DNA from: Flemingiibacterium sp045636145 | GTDB lineage: Bacteria; Bacillota; Clostridia; Oscillospirales; CAG-272 | DNA: 64,000 bases | Assembly (NCBI GenBank): GCA_045636145.1 | Contig: JAZTWV010000015.1 | Span: 5,883 to 69,882 of the forward strand | Direction of reading: 5' to 3' | Part shown: positions 8,355 to 16,797 of the stretch, in pieces | How the letters are laid out: each line of letters opens with the position of its first letter | Position numbering within the stretch: position 1 is the first letter of the stretch | The notes under the pieces: generated by a model | What the model was told of the DNA's origin: nothing | Database searches by the model: none | The model's input: only the letters and a program-made list of their open reading frames with translations | Made by a program: the position numbers and the translations under genes

Positions 8355-9656
8355 ATGGTTACAATTACAGACGTTGAATACGCCTCGCCGGCAGAAAAGC
8401 ACGGTATTGCGCCGGGAGATATACTGATTTCCATAAACGGTCACGAGATACGTGATGTTCTTGATTATCAGTTTCGCCTGTGCGAAAAAAAGGTTACGCT
8501 TAAGCTCCACCGCGGGCCGGAGCTTTTTGATGTGACTATAAAAAAAGACGAATACGGCGACATCGGACTGCGCTTTGAAACCTATCTCATGGATAAAAAG
8601 AGGTCCTGCAAAAACAAGTGCGTATTTTGCTTTATAGATCAGCTTCCCTGCGGTATGCGCGATTCCCTCTACTTCAAGGATGACGACTCACGCCTATCTT
8701 TTCTTATGGGAAACTACATCACTCTTACAAATCTCACAGACGAGGATGTAGAACGAATAATCGAGATGAAAACCTCGCCTATTAACATTTCTGTTCACAC
8801 CACAAATCCCGAGCTTCGGGTTAAAATGATGAAAAACAAGCGTGCAGGTGAGGTGCTTGACTATATGCGCCGCTTTGCCGAGGCAGGAATATCCCTTAAC
8901 TGCCAAATCGTTCTCTGCAAGGGACTTAACGACGGCGAGGAGCTTATTGGCTCCATGAGAGACCTTACAAAGCTTACACCGAATCTTGTGGGTGTATCCA
9001 TTGTCCCTGCCGGCATAACCGACCACCGTGACGGGCTTTATCCTCTTGAGCCGTTCACGGCAGGGGAACTAAACGGGGTAATTGATACAGTTGACGCATT
9101 CGCGGCAGAGTGTATGGAAAAATACGGCTCAAGACTGTTTTTCTGCTCGGATGAAATGTATCTTCAGGCAGGACGGCCGCTTCCCGATGAAGAATACTAC
9201 GAGGGATATCCGCAGATTGAAAACGGCGTTGGAATGATCCGCTCTATGCAGTGCGAGTTTGAGGACGAGCTTGAATATTTGTCGGAATATGACTTGGAAA
9301 AGCCTCGCACGCTGTCAATAGCAACCGGCGAGGCGGCATACGACTTTATTCTCTCTCTTGCAAATGAGCTTACACGCCGTGTGGAATCACTGAATATTAC
9401 CGTATACAAAATAAAAAACAACTTTTTCGGAAAAAATATTACCGTTGCTGGTCTTATTACCGGAAAAGATCTTTTGGAACAGCTAAAAGACAAGCCACTC
9501 GGCGAGAGGCTTATTATCCCCTCTGTAATGCTTCGTGCAGAGCGTGATATGTTTCTTGATTCAATGACTACCACTGAGCTTTCCGAGAAGCTTTCAGTAG
9601 ATATAGTCACCGCCAATTCAACAGGTGCGGATTTTATTTCATCAATCCTGTACTGA
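8355..9656 (+). CDS. DUF512 radical-SAM-like protein with N-terminal PDZ domain
   Basis: 433 aa. Residues about 5-60 form a PDZ-like domain (SPAEKHGIAPGDILISING). A Cys cluster CKNKCVFCFIDQLP (about residues 80-95) resembles the radical SAM 4Fe-4S motif, and the C-terminal half is DUF512. In Clostridia this family nearly always precedes der, exactly as here (41 bp upstream of der). The biochemical function is not known; a tie to ribosome maturation is only suggested by the neighbours. Confidence 0.9.
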   Translation: MVTITDVEYASPAEKHGIAPGDILISINGHEIRDVLDYQFRLCEKKVTLKLHRGPELFDVTIKKDEYGDIGLRFETYLMDKKRSCKNKCVFCFIDQLPCGMRDSLYFKDDDSRLSFLMGNYITLTNLTDEDVERIIEMKTSPINISVHTTNPELRVKMMKNKRAGEVLDYMRRFAEAGISLNCQIVLCKGLNDGEELIGSMRDLTKLTPNLVGVSIVPAGITDHRDGLYPLEPFTAGELNGVIDTVDAFAAECMEKYGSRLFFCSDEMYLQAGRPLPDEEYYEGYPQIENGVGMIRSMQCEFEDELEYLSEYDLEKPRTLSIATGEAAYDFILSLANELTRRVESLNITVYKIKNNFFGKNITVAGLITGKDLLEQLKDKPLGERLIIPSVMLRAERDMFLDSMTTTELSEKLSVDIVTANSTGADFISSILY

Positions 9657-9697
9657 CCCTATCACCGAAAATACTCTTTTTGAAAGGAATTTTATAG

Positions 9698-11029
9698 ATG
9701 TCAAAACCTGTTATAGCCATTGTCGGACGTCCGAATGTTGGCAAGAGCACACTTTTTAATAAGCTTGCCGGCGAGCGTATATCCATCGTTGAGGACACCC
9801 CCGGCGTTACACGCGACCGCATATACTATGAGATCGAATGGAACGGACGTGCCATGATACTCGTTGACACAGGCGGTATAGAGCCGAAATCTGACGATAT
9901 CATATTAAAGCAGATGAAAAATCAGGCGGAAGTGGCTGTGTCAACAGCCGATGTAATCGTGTTCATGGTAGACGTGACCACGGGACTTACAGCCGCAGAC
10001 CGCGACATCGCCACCATGCTTATAAAGAGCCAGAAGCCGCTGATACTCGCTGTTAACAAGTGCGATTCGATTGGTGCTCCTCCCATGGAGTTTTACGAAT
10101 TCTACGAGCTTGGTATCGACGGCGAGCCGATACAGCTCTCCTCTGTTCACGGCACAGGCTCCGGCGACCTTCTTGACCGCGTACTTGAGCTTTGCCCTGC
10201 GGACGAAGAAAAAGAGGACGATTCTGACCTCATCAAGGTTGCCGTTATAGGTAAGCCTAATGCCGGAAAAAGCTCTATTATCAACAAAATCCTCGGTGAG
10301 GACCGTCTTATCGTTTCCGATATTCCCGGAACTACCAGAGATGCGGTCGATACAAGAGTCGAGAACGAATTCGGAAAATACACCTTTATTGACACTGCCG
10401 GAATACGCCGTCAGTCACGAGTTGAGGACAGAATTGAAAAATTCAGCGTCCTGCGCTCCAAAATGGCGGTAGAGCGCGCAGATGTTTGCGTTATAATGGT
10501 AGATGCAAACGAGGGTGTTACCGAGCAGGACGAAAAGATAGCCGGAATCGCTCACGAATCGGGCAAAGCCTGCATTATAGTCATCAACAAATGGGATACC
10601 CTTGAAACCGAGGACAAAAACACGGTTGAATACGACAAAAAGGTGTACAATTCCCTGTCTTATATGACCTATGCCCCCACCCTTTATGTGTCGGCAAAAA
10701 CAGGTCAGCGTATTACAAAGCTTTTCGAGCTTATTAACTATGTATACAACCAGAACTGCACCAGAATATCCACCGGTATGCTCAACGATGTTCTCAACGA
10801 CGCTACCGCCCGTGTTCAGCCCCCGTCAGATAAAGGACGTCATCTTAAAGTATACTACATGACCCAGACAGGCACCTGTCCTCCCACCTTTGTTATATTC
10901 TGCAACAATGCGGAACTTTTCCATTTCTCCTATCAGCGATATATCGAAAACCAGCTTCGCGAGGTCTTCGGATTCCGCGGAACGCCTATAAAAATAATTA
11001 TACGTCAGAAAGGGGATAAAGAAGAATGA
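9698..11029 (+). CDS. der: Ribosome biogenesis GTPase Der (EngA)
   Basis: 443 aa, usual length. Two tandem GTPase domains are seen: GRPNVGKST (residues 10-18) with DTPG and NKCD, then GKPNAGKSS (about 185-193) with DIPGTTRD and NKWD. The KH-like C-terminal domain ends in FRGTPIKIIIRQK. Der helps assemble the 50S subunit. RBS GAAAGGA. It overlaps plsY by 4 bp (ATGA), so the two are translationally coupled. Confidence 0.97.
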   Translation: MSKPVIAIVGRPNVGKSTLFNKLAGERISIVEDTPGVTRDRIYYEIEWNGRAMILVDTGGIEPKSDDIILKQMKNQAEVAVSTADVIVFMVDVTTGLTAADRDIATMLIKSQKPLILAVNKCDSIGAPPMEFYEFYELGIDGEPIQLSSVHGTGSGDLLDRVLELCPADEEKEDDSDLIKVAVIGKPNAGKSSIINKILGEDRLIVSDIPGTTRDAVDTRVENEFGKYTFIDTAGIRRQSRVEDRIEKFSVLRSKMAVERADVCVIMVDANEGVTEQDEKIAGIAHESGKACIIVINKWDTLETEDKNTVEYDKKVYNSLSYMTYAPTLYVSAKTGQRITKLFELINYVYNQNCTRISTGMLNDVLNDATARVQPPSDKGRHLKVYYMTQTGTCPPTFVIFCNNAELFHFSYQRYIENQLREVFGFRGTPIKIIIRQKGDKEE

Positions 11030-11778
11030 CACTCCATGAAATGCTCCGTGACGGACTTATTGCAAGACTTATTGCAGGAGATGCGGGCGGAATATCACCG
11101 TTTATGTTTATTCTGCTTTGTGCCGTCGGTGCTGTTATTGCCTATTTCCTCGGCGGTCTCAATTTCGCCATTATCATATCTAAATACAAGTTCAAGGACG
11201 ACATACGCCGCTACGGAAGCGGCAATGCCGGTATGACCAATATGCTTCGCACATACGGAAAAGCCGCCGCCGCATTTACTCTTGTCGGCGACATGGCAAA
11301 GGCTATTGTTTCTGTGCTTATCGGCACTCTGCTTGCAGGCGAGGGCGGTGCGTACATTGCAGCACTCTCCTGTGTCATAGGGCATTCCTTCCCTATCATG
11401 TACGGTTTTAAAGGCGGCAAAGGAATAGTTGTTACCGCTTCGGCACTTTTAGTGCTTGAGCCGATTGTATTTCTTATTCTGTTTCTCATTTTCGTGCTGC
11501 TTGTGGCATCCACAAAATTTCTTTCCCTTGGCTCAATCGTGGGAATGCTTCTCTATCCGCTTCTTCTCAACCGTATGTACCCTATCCTAAACGGCGGCAT
11601 ATCGGAAGGCGCGATTGTAGCTATTGTATCAATACTTAACGCAATTCTCGTTGTGTGGCTTCACAGAGAAAATATAGGACGCCTCATGAGCGGCACTGAA
11701 AACAAGTTCAGCTTAAAGAAAAAGGATAAGTTCATAAAGGACGAGAAAAAAGACACCGACGACGAAAATAAACAGTAA
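11026..11778 (+). CDS. plsY: Glycerol-3-phosphate acyltransferase PlsY
   Basis: 250 aa, about 40 longer than typical PlsY because of an N-terminal extension and a charged lysine/aspartate tail (KKDKFIKDEKKDTDDENK). The PlsY loops are present: GSGNAGMTNMLRTYG (motif 1), KGGKG (motif 2, in FKGGKGIVVT) and the motif 3 region HRENIGRL. It moves the acyl group from acyl-phosphate to glycerol-3-phosphate, the first step of phospholipid synthesis, in the membrane. Gene order DUF512-der-plsY is conserved in Clostridia. Transcription ends at the hairpin just after. Confidence 0.93.
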   Translation: MTLHEMLRDGLIARLIAGDAGGISPFMFILLCAVGAVIAYFLGGLNFAIIISKYKFKDDIRRYGSGNAGMTNMLRTYGKAAAAFTLVGDMAKAIVSVLIGTLLAGEGGAYIAALSCVIGHSFPIMYGFKGGKGIVVTASALLVLEPIVFLILFLIFVLLVASTKFLSLGSIVGMLLYPLLLNRMYPILNGGISEGAIVAIVSILNAILVVWLHRENIGRLMSGTENKFSLKKKDKFIKDEKKDTDDENKQ

Positions 11779-11784
11779 TCATAC

Positions 11785-11815
11785 AAAAAGGACTGTGCAC
11801 AGCACAGTCCTTTTT
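11785..11815. terminator. Bidirectional terminator after plsY
   Basis: Perfect 13-bp arms AAAAAGGACTGTG (11785-11797) and CACAGTCCTTTTT (11803-11815), shared by convergent plsY and the flavodoxin-like gene. Confidence 0.93.
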
Positions 11816-11828
11816 GATGTTTTATATA

Positions 11829-12248
11829 TTACTTAAGCTCAGCGGAAATCTTATCCATCCAAGCGGTAACAGCCGCTTTTTCTTCGTCCTTGACTCCTCC
11901 GAGGAAAGGCAGACCGCCCTTTATGTAAAGAACGTCCTCGATAGCATTTGTGCCGGCCTCCTTAGCCGCATCAACAAGCACCTTTGCGCCCTCCGCAGGG
12001 CCGTCAATAATGAAAGCAACGTTAGCCGCACGAGCCTTGGTAAGCTCCTTGCAGAAAAGAACAAGTGAGTTTGGAGCATCCTTGCCTACAGTTGCGAGAA
12101 TAACCACGAGACGCTCCTTGTCGCAGGAGTATGCCGGCGGTATCTTATCCATGCAGTTAACCTTTTCGGTAGCATAGTTTGCCGTAATCATATCAGCAAT
12201 ATTGATAAGCTTTTTCTTGCTTGTAGAATAAAGAACACGCATTTTCAT
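11829..12248 (-). CDS. Small flavodoxin-like protein of unknown function
   Basis: 139 aa from the ATG at 12248, chosen because CGGAGG lies 9 nt upstream. The first strand MKMRVLYSTSKKKLINIADMI and the loops LVVILATVGKDAP and FIIDGPAEGA suggest an alpha/beta flavodoxin-like fold; the usual FMN phosphate loop T/S-X-T-G-N is replaced by STSKKK, so FMN binding is doubtful. I cannot assign a function. It is alone between two terminators or convergent ends, with its own promoter and a highly structured leader (separate entries), which suggests control at the RNA level. Confidence 0.75.
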   Translation of the reverse strand: MKMRVLYSTSKKKLINIADMITANYATEKVNCMDKIPPAYSCDKERLVVILATVGKDAPNSLVLFCKELTKARAANVAFIIDGPAEGAKVLVDAAKEAGTNAIEDVLYIKGGLPFLGGVKDEEKAAVTAWMDKISAELK

Positions 12249-12263
12249 AATAAATTCCTCCGA

Positions 12264-12330
12264 TTTCTTCGGCAACAAAGTATATTTCCCGTTTTTGTTG
12301 CCGTGAAAACGGGCATTGGCAGTCGCCAAC
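12264..12330 (-). promoter_or_regulatory. Structured 5' leader, possible H-type pseudoknot riboswitch-like element
   Basis: Read on the minus strand from the predicted start (about 12330): a hairpin TTGGC-GACT-GCCAA (12329-12316); then CCCGTTT (from 12313), CGGCAACAA (12303-12295), AAACGGG (ending 12288) and TTGTTGCCG (12278-12270), followed 6 nt later by the ribosome site CGGAGG. The pairings CCCGTTT/AAACGGG and CGGCAACAA/TTGTTGCCG interlock, which is the topology of an H-type pseudoknot (or two mutually exclusive hairpins). I do not recognise a known riboswitch class. Confidence 0.55.
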
Positions 12331-12336
12331 AATACT

Positions 12337-12365
12337 ATTGTACCATAAAATCGCGCAAATTTGAA
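12337..12365 (-). promoter_or_regulatory. Promoter of the small flavodoxin-like gene
   Basis: On the minus strand TTCAAA (12365-12360), 17-bp spacer, TACAAT (12342-12337). The start point would be about 12330, exactly at the beginning of the structured leader. Confidence 0.6.
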
Positions 12366-12431
12366 GTATATCGGGAGAAAATCATTATTTTCGTCCGGAT
12401 AGACAAATTTTGCTCATTTTTTTGTACACTA

Positions 12432-14333
12432 TTACAAAATAAAATATTCCGCAGTCTGACTCGCAAGAATTACACTGCGAGAAGCACTTCCCTTTCTTAT
12501 AAGACGTCGCGGCGCGCTTTCAAATTCGATTTCCCACGGATTTTCCGACATATTCACCGCCGCAAAAAGCCGTCTGCCCATATATTCACGGCAAAGCATA
12601 AACTGCGCCGGATCTCCCGTATCAATAATTCTGAGATCTCCATTTGCAAACAGCGGCTCGGATTTTCTTATGCTTCCTATTTTCCTATAGAAAGATACAA
12701 GCTCACTGTCCTCCCGTCCCCATACATACGGCATACGGTTAAATGGATCACGTCCGCCCTCCATTCCTGCTTCGTCGCCATAGTATACGCACGGGATTCC
12801 GGGGAATGCGCAAAGCAGTGTCCAGGCAAGCTTCAGCCGCTTTTTTGCAATGCGTCGCTGTTTTGCATCAAGCCTGAATCCGGCAAGCTCACGGTTTGTC
12901 ATTTCTTTTGTACCTGCACCTGCAAGCACTGTGAGTATACGCTCCGTATCGTGAGTACCGAGGAAATTCATAAGCGCATGGCTGACAGCCTCCGGGTAAT
13001 GTGCCCACAGCTCTGCCGCTGTCTGCCTGAGCCTTGTTGAGTCGCTTCTGAGAATGAAATCTATCACCGCTTCCTTTAAGGGGTAGTTCATGACAGCATC
13101 AAGCTGTTTGCCTCTGAAATATCTGCGTCGCTTATCGTATGCTATTTTGTTTGATGCATCCTCCCATACCTCACCGAAAACGATGGATTCGGGATTTTCC
13201 TCTCTCGCCGCCGCTTTAAGCTCGTCGAGAAACACGTCCGACAGCTCATCTGCCACGTCAAGCCGCCATCCGTCAATGCCCAGACGGAGCCAATGACGTA
13301 TAACACCATTTTCACCGCAGATAAATTCACGGTATGACGGCTCGGTGCTTTTTACTGCAGGCAGTATTTTGATACTCCACCAGCAGTTGTATTCATCGGG
13401 ATACTTTTCAAAAGAATACCACTTGTAATATTCGGAATCCTCGGAGTTATATGCGCCAACGCTGTCATAGCGGTTAAACTTATTGAAATACTTGCTGTCA
13501 GCCCCCGTATGATTAAACACTCCGTCAAGTATAAGCCGCATTCCGCGAGCCTTGCACTCATGCGCAAGATGGTCAAAAGCCTCCTCGCCGCCAAACATAG
13601 AGTCAACCTTCATATAGTCGCCTGTATCGTATTTGTGGTTCGATGCGGCTTCGAATATGGGGCAAAGATAGAGTGTATCAACTCCGAGAGAGGCGATATA
13701 ATCAAGCTTATCTGCAACACCCCACAGGTTTCCGCCAAAAAATTCGTTGTTGGCAAGCGCATCTCCTGGGGTCTCTGCAAACATAGGTATACCGTTCTCC
13801 CAATCGCCGTTTCGTATCTTGCCTGCCGCGGGCGCGACAGGTCTGCCGCCGTCAAAAAAGCGGTCCACAAATATCTGATACATCATACCGCCGCGAAATT
13901 TTTCCGGAACACGGAGCGATGCATTGTATACCGTAAGCTGTTCAGAGGATACCGAAAAGCCGTCAGCGCTAAGAGCACCGCTGCGGTCTGCGTACACTTC
14001 GCCCAAGGGTGTTGACAGCACAAAAGTATAGTAGAACAGCCCTCCGTCATCCGAAAGACAGATTTCGGAAAGCTTCAGTGTAACGGCGTAAACATCGTGA
14101 GCCTCCGTAAACTCCAAAAGGTGTGCCGGAAGCATCTTCACCGACATATCATCGTCGCGGTAAAGCTTCAGAGAAACATTATCTGCACACAAAGCGCGCG
14201 GCACTCTTACCCACAAGGTAAGAGTGTCGTCATCTGCAAATGCTGCCGAAAAGGAAACATCGCCGCGCTTTTCGGATGTTTTTTGGAAAACCACCCGAAG
14301 TGCCAAAATATCGTTAAAATTTAAAGCAAACAT
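12432..14333 (-). CDS. GH13 alpha-glucan hydrolase (neopullulanase/alpha-amylase type)
   Basis: 633 aa. An N-terminal beta domain of about 140 residues is followed by a GH13 barrel. Conserved regions seen: DGVFNHTG (270-277), GWRLDVAD with nucleophile Asp359, FGEVWED with acid Glu388, and LGTHDTER with Asp462. A short C-terminal beta domain ends the protein. No signal peptide, so it acts inside the cell, probably on glycogen or maltodextrins. Its ATG overlaps the stop codon of glgP by one base, making it the last gene of the glycogen operon, where it may remove branches or limit dextrins left by phosphorylase. Exact bond specificity cannot be read. Confidence 0.9.
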   Translation of the reverse strand: MFALNFNDILALRVVFQKTSEKRGDVSFSAAFADDDTLTLWVRVPRALCADNVSLKLYRDDDMSVKMLPAHLLEFTEAHDVYAVTLKLSEICLSDDGGLFYYTFVLSTPLGEVYADRSGALSADGFSVSSEQLTVYNASLRVPEKFRGGMMYQIFVDRFFDGGRPVAPAAGKIRNGDWENGIPMFAETPGDALANNEFFGGNLWGVADKLDYIASLGVDTLYLCPIFEAASNHKYDTGDYMKVDSMFGGEEAFDHLAHECKARGMRLILDGVFNHTGADSKYFNKFNRYDSVGAYNSEDSEYYKWYSFEKYPDEYNCWWSIKILPAVKSTEPSYREFICGENGVIRHWLRLGIDGWRLDVADELSDVFLDELKAAAREENPESIVFGEVWEDASNKIAYDKRRRYFRGKQLDAVMNYPLKEAVIDFILRSDSTRLRQTAAELWAHYPEAVSHALMNFLGTHDTERILTVLAGAGTKEMTNRELAGFRLDAKQRRIAKKRLKLAWTLLCAFPGIPCVYYGDEAGMEGGRDPFNRMPYVWGREDSELVSFYRKIGSIRKSEPLFANGDLRIIDTGDPAQFMLCREYMGRRLFAAVNMSENPWEIEFESAPRRLIRKGSASRSVILASQTAEYFIL

Positions 14334-16768
14334 TATTTTATGGGTTTGATATGCCAGATATTATCGGCATATTCACGGATTGAACGGTCAGAGGCAAAAT
14401 AGCCCGACTTTGCGGTATTGATAAGCGACATACGATTCCATTTTTCACGGTCGGCATAGTCCTTAATCATACGCTCATGGACGGAGTAGTAAGAATCGAA
14501 ATCCGCAATGCACATATACGGATCTGCCACGCCGTGAGCATACTGAGAGTTGATAAGATACTGCTTGATATCGGTAAAGGAACGTCCGCCGAAGCCTATA
14601 TCAAGTGCATCCACAGCCGCGCGCAGACGGTCACTTTGCAGATAGTAGGAAGCCGCATTGTATCCGCGCTTCCACAGATCGTCTACCTCCTCGGTAGTAA
14701 GACCGAAGATATACATATTGGGGTCGCCAACCTGCGCGTGTATCTCCACATTTGCGCCGTCCATAGTACCGATAGTCACAGCACCGTTTGCCATAAGCTT
14801 CATGCAGCCTGTACCGCTTGCCTCCTTGCCTGCAAGGGATATCTGCTCCGAAATATCCGCGGCAGGGATAAGCACCTCGGCGAGGCTCACGTTATAATCC
14901 TCCATGAAAACTACGCGAAGCTTTTCGCGGAGCACGGGATCGGATTCAATATCCTTGCTTATGTGGTATATCAGCTTTATGATATTCTTCGCCATATAGT
15001 ATCCCGGTGCCGCCTTAGCACCGAAAATAAATGTCTGCGGCGTAATATCAAGGTTCGGATTTTCTTTAATCTGTACATACAGGCTTATGATACGCAGTGC
15101 ATTCAAAAGCTGACGCTTGTATTCGTGCATACGCTTTATCTGTACATCGAATACCGAATCGGGGTCAAGTGTTATACCCGTCTTATTCTTGGTGTAGATA
15201 GCGAAATTCACTTTATTTGCGCGCTTTATCGCCTCTATACGCGAGAGCACGGCACTGTCGTCCGCATATTTTGTAAATTCCGTAAGAGCCTCAGGATCTT
15301 CCTTATGCCACTTATCGCCGATACATTCATCAAGAAGTGCTGTAAGCTGAGGATTTGCGTGACACATCCAGCGGCGGTGTGCTACACCGTTTGTGACATT
15401 GGTGAATTTTGAGGGAGTATGCTTATAGAAATCATGGAACACAGTCTTCTTCAGAATATCCGAATGAAGCTTTGATACTCCGTTTACGGTATGTGAGCCT
15501 ACCACCGAGAGATTCGCCATTCTTATCTGACCGTAACCCAGTATTGACATACGGGATATGCGATCCCAATCCCCCGGATATGCCGCCCAAAGCTCTCCGC
15601 AGAAGCGGCGGTTTATCTCATTTGTGATATCGTAGATACGAGGCAGCTTGATCTTGAAGAGGTCCTCGTTCCATGTTTCAAGTGCTTCCGGCATAACGGT
15701 GTGGTTGGTATAGGAAACGGTAGAGGTAACAAGTCTCCATGCGTCATCCCATGAGAAGGAATAAATATCAATTAGAATACGCATAAGCTCGGGAATGACA
15801 AGCGCGGGATGGGTATCATTTATGTGGATAGCAACCTTTTCCGCAAAGCCGCCAAGTGAGCCATAAGTCGTAAGATGGTCGGAGATAATACTCTGGAGAG
15901 ATGCCGAAACAAGGAAATACTGCTGTGAAAGCCTAAGATATTTTCCCTCCATATGGTTATCCGAGGGATAAAGCACCTTTGAGATAGTAGCCGCATTGGT
16001 GCTGTCCTCCATGGCTTTTACATACTGTCCCTGTGAGAAAAGTCCCATATTGAAGTTCTGAGTATCCGAAGCCTTCCAAAGACGGAGAATATTCACCGCC
16101 TTTGAGTCTGCGCCCGATATCATCATATCGTATGGCACTGCCTGTATTTCATCCCCACCCTCGTGAGTTATACTGCATTTGCCATTCTCCCATTTTTCAG
16201 TAACGTGTCCGCCAAGTCTTACGGTGCACGCCTTGTCGTGGCGCGGAACAAGCCACACGTCACCGCCGGGCATCCAGATATCGGGAAGCTCTATCTGATC
16301 TCCGTCAATAATGCGCTGCTTGAAAAGACCGTATTCGTAGAGTATGGAAAATCCCGTAGCAGGATAATCAAGTGTTGTAAGACCGTCCATAAAGCATGCC
16401 GCAAGACGACCAAGTCCTCCGTTTCCAAGGCCCGGGTCAGGCTCCATTGTATATATTTCCTCAAGCTCAAAACCCATCTCGGAGAGCACTTCTCCGTAAA
16501 TATCGGCAATTCCGAGATTGCGGAGATTGTTTTTAAGTGAGCGTCCGATAAGGAACTCCATGCAAAGGTAATATATCTTCTTGCCGCGCTGTTTTTTTGT
16601 GTCTTTCTTGAAATCACTGCGTTTTTCGGTAAGAATATCCTTTGCTGACAGAACAACGGATTTGTATATCTGCTCTTTTGTAGCCTCATCGGGAGTTGTG
16701 CCGTAGTAACGTGCAAGCTTTGCGGTAATTGCTTCTTTTATCTGTGCTTTGGTAAAATTATTGTTCAT
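14333..16768 (-). CDS. glgP: Glycogen/starch alpha-glucan phosphorylase
   Basis: 811 aa, the normal length. GT35 signatures are clear: the N-terminal GNGGLGRLAACFMDG, and the pyridoxal-phosphate site EASGTGCMKLMANGA with the Schiff-base Lys, followed by TIGTMDGANVEI. It releases glucose-1-phosphate from the ends of alpha-1,4 glucan. It lies 29 bp after glgA and overlaps the GH13 gene by one base. Placed with the synthesis genes, it allows the polymer to be turned over from the same transcript. Confidence 0.97.
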   Translation of the reverse strand: MNNNFTKAQIKEAITAKLARYYGTTPDEATKEQIYKSVVLSAKDILTEKRSDFKKDTKKQRGKKIYYLCMEFLIGRSLKNNLRNLGIADIYGEVLSEMGFELEEIYTMEPDPGLGNGGLGRLAACFMDGLTTLDYPATGFSILYEYGLFKQRIIDGDQIELPDIWMPGGDVWLVPRHDKACTVRLGGHVTEKWENGKCSITHEGGDEIQAVPYDMMISGADSKAVNILRLWKASDTQNFNMGLFSQGQYVKAMEDSTNAATISKVLYPSDNHMEGKYLRLSQQYFLVSASLQSIISDHLTTYGSLGGFAEKVAIHINDTHPALVIPELMRILIDIYSFSWDDAWRLVTSTVSYTNHTVMPEALETWNEDLFKIKLPRIYDITNEINRRFCGELWAAYPGDWDRISRMSILGYGQIRMANLSVVGSHTVNGVSKLHSDILKKTVFHDFYKHTPSKFTNVTNGVAHRRWMCHANPQLTALLDECIGDKWHKEDPEALTEFTKYADDSAVLSRIEAIKRANKVNFAIYTKNKTGITLDPDSVFDVQIKRMHEYKRQLLNALRIISLYVQIKENPNLDITPQTFIFGAKAAPGYYMAKNIIKLIYHISKDIESDPVLREKLRVVFMEDYNVSLAEVLIPAADISEQISLAGKEASGTGCMKLMANGAVTIGTMDGANVEIHAQVGDPNMYIFGLTTEEVDDLWKRGYNAASYYLQSDRLRAAVDALDIGFGGRSFTDIKQYLINSQYAHGVADPYMCIADFDSYYSVHERMIKDYADREKWNRMSLINTAKSGYFASDRSIREYADNIWHIKPIK

Positions 16769-16797
16769 TTGTTTAGATTTCCTTTTTTATGCAAAAA

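Noticed and set aside
14477..15412. 311-codon frame opposite glgP, and similar long frames opposite glgC (19856-20860) and glcK (5916-6629)
   Set aside because: All are antisense to well-conserved genes and have biased His/Cys/Ile-rich products with no domain or ribosome site.
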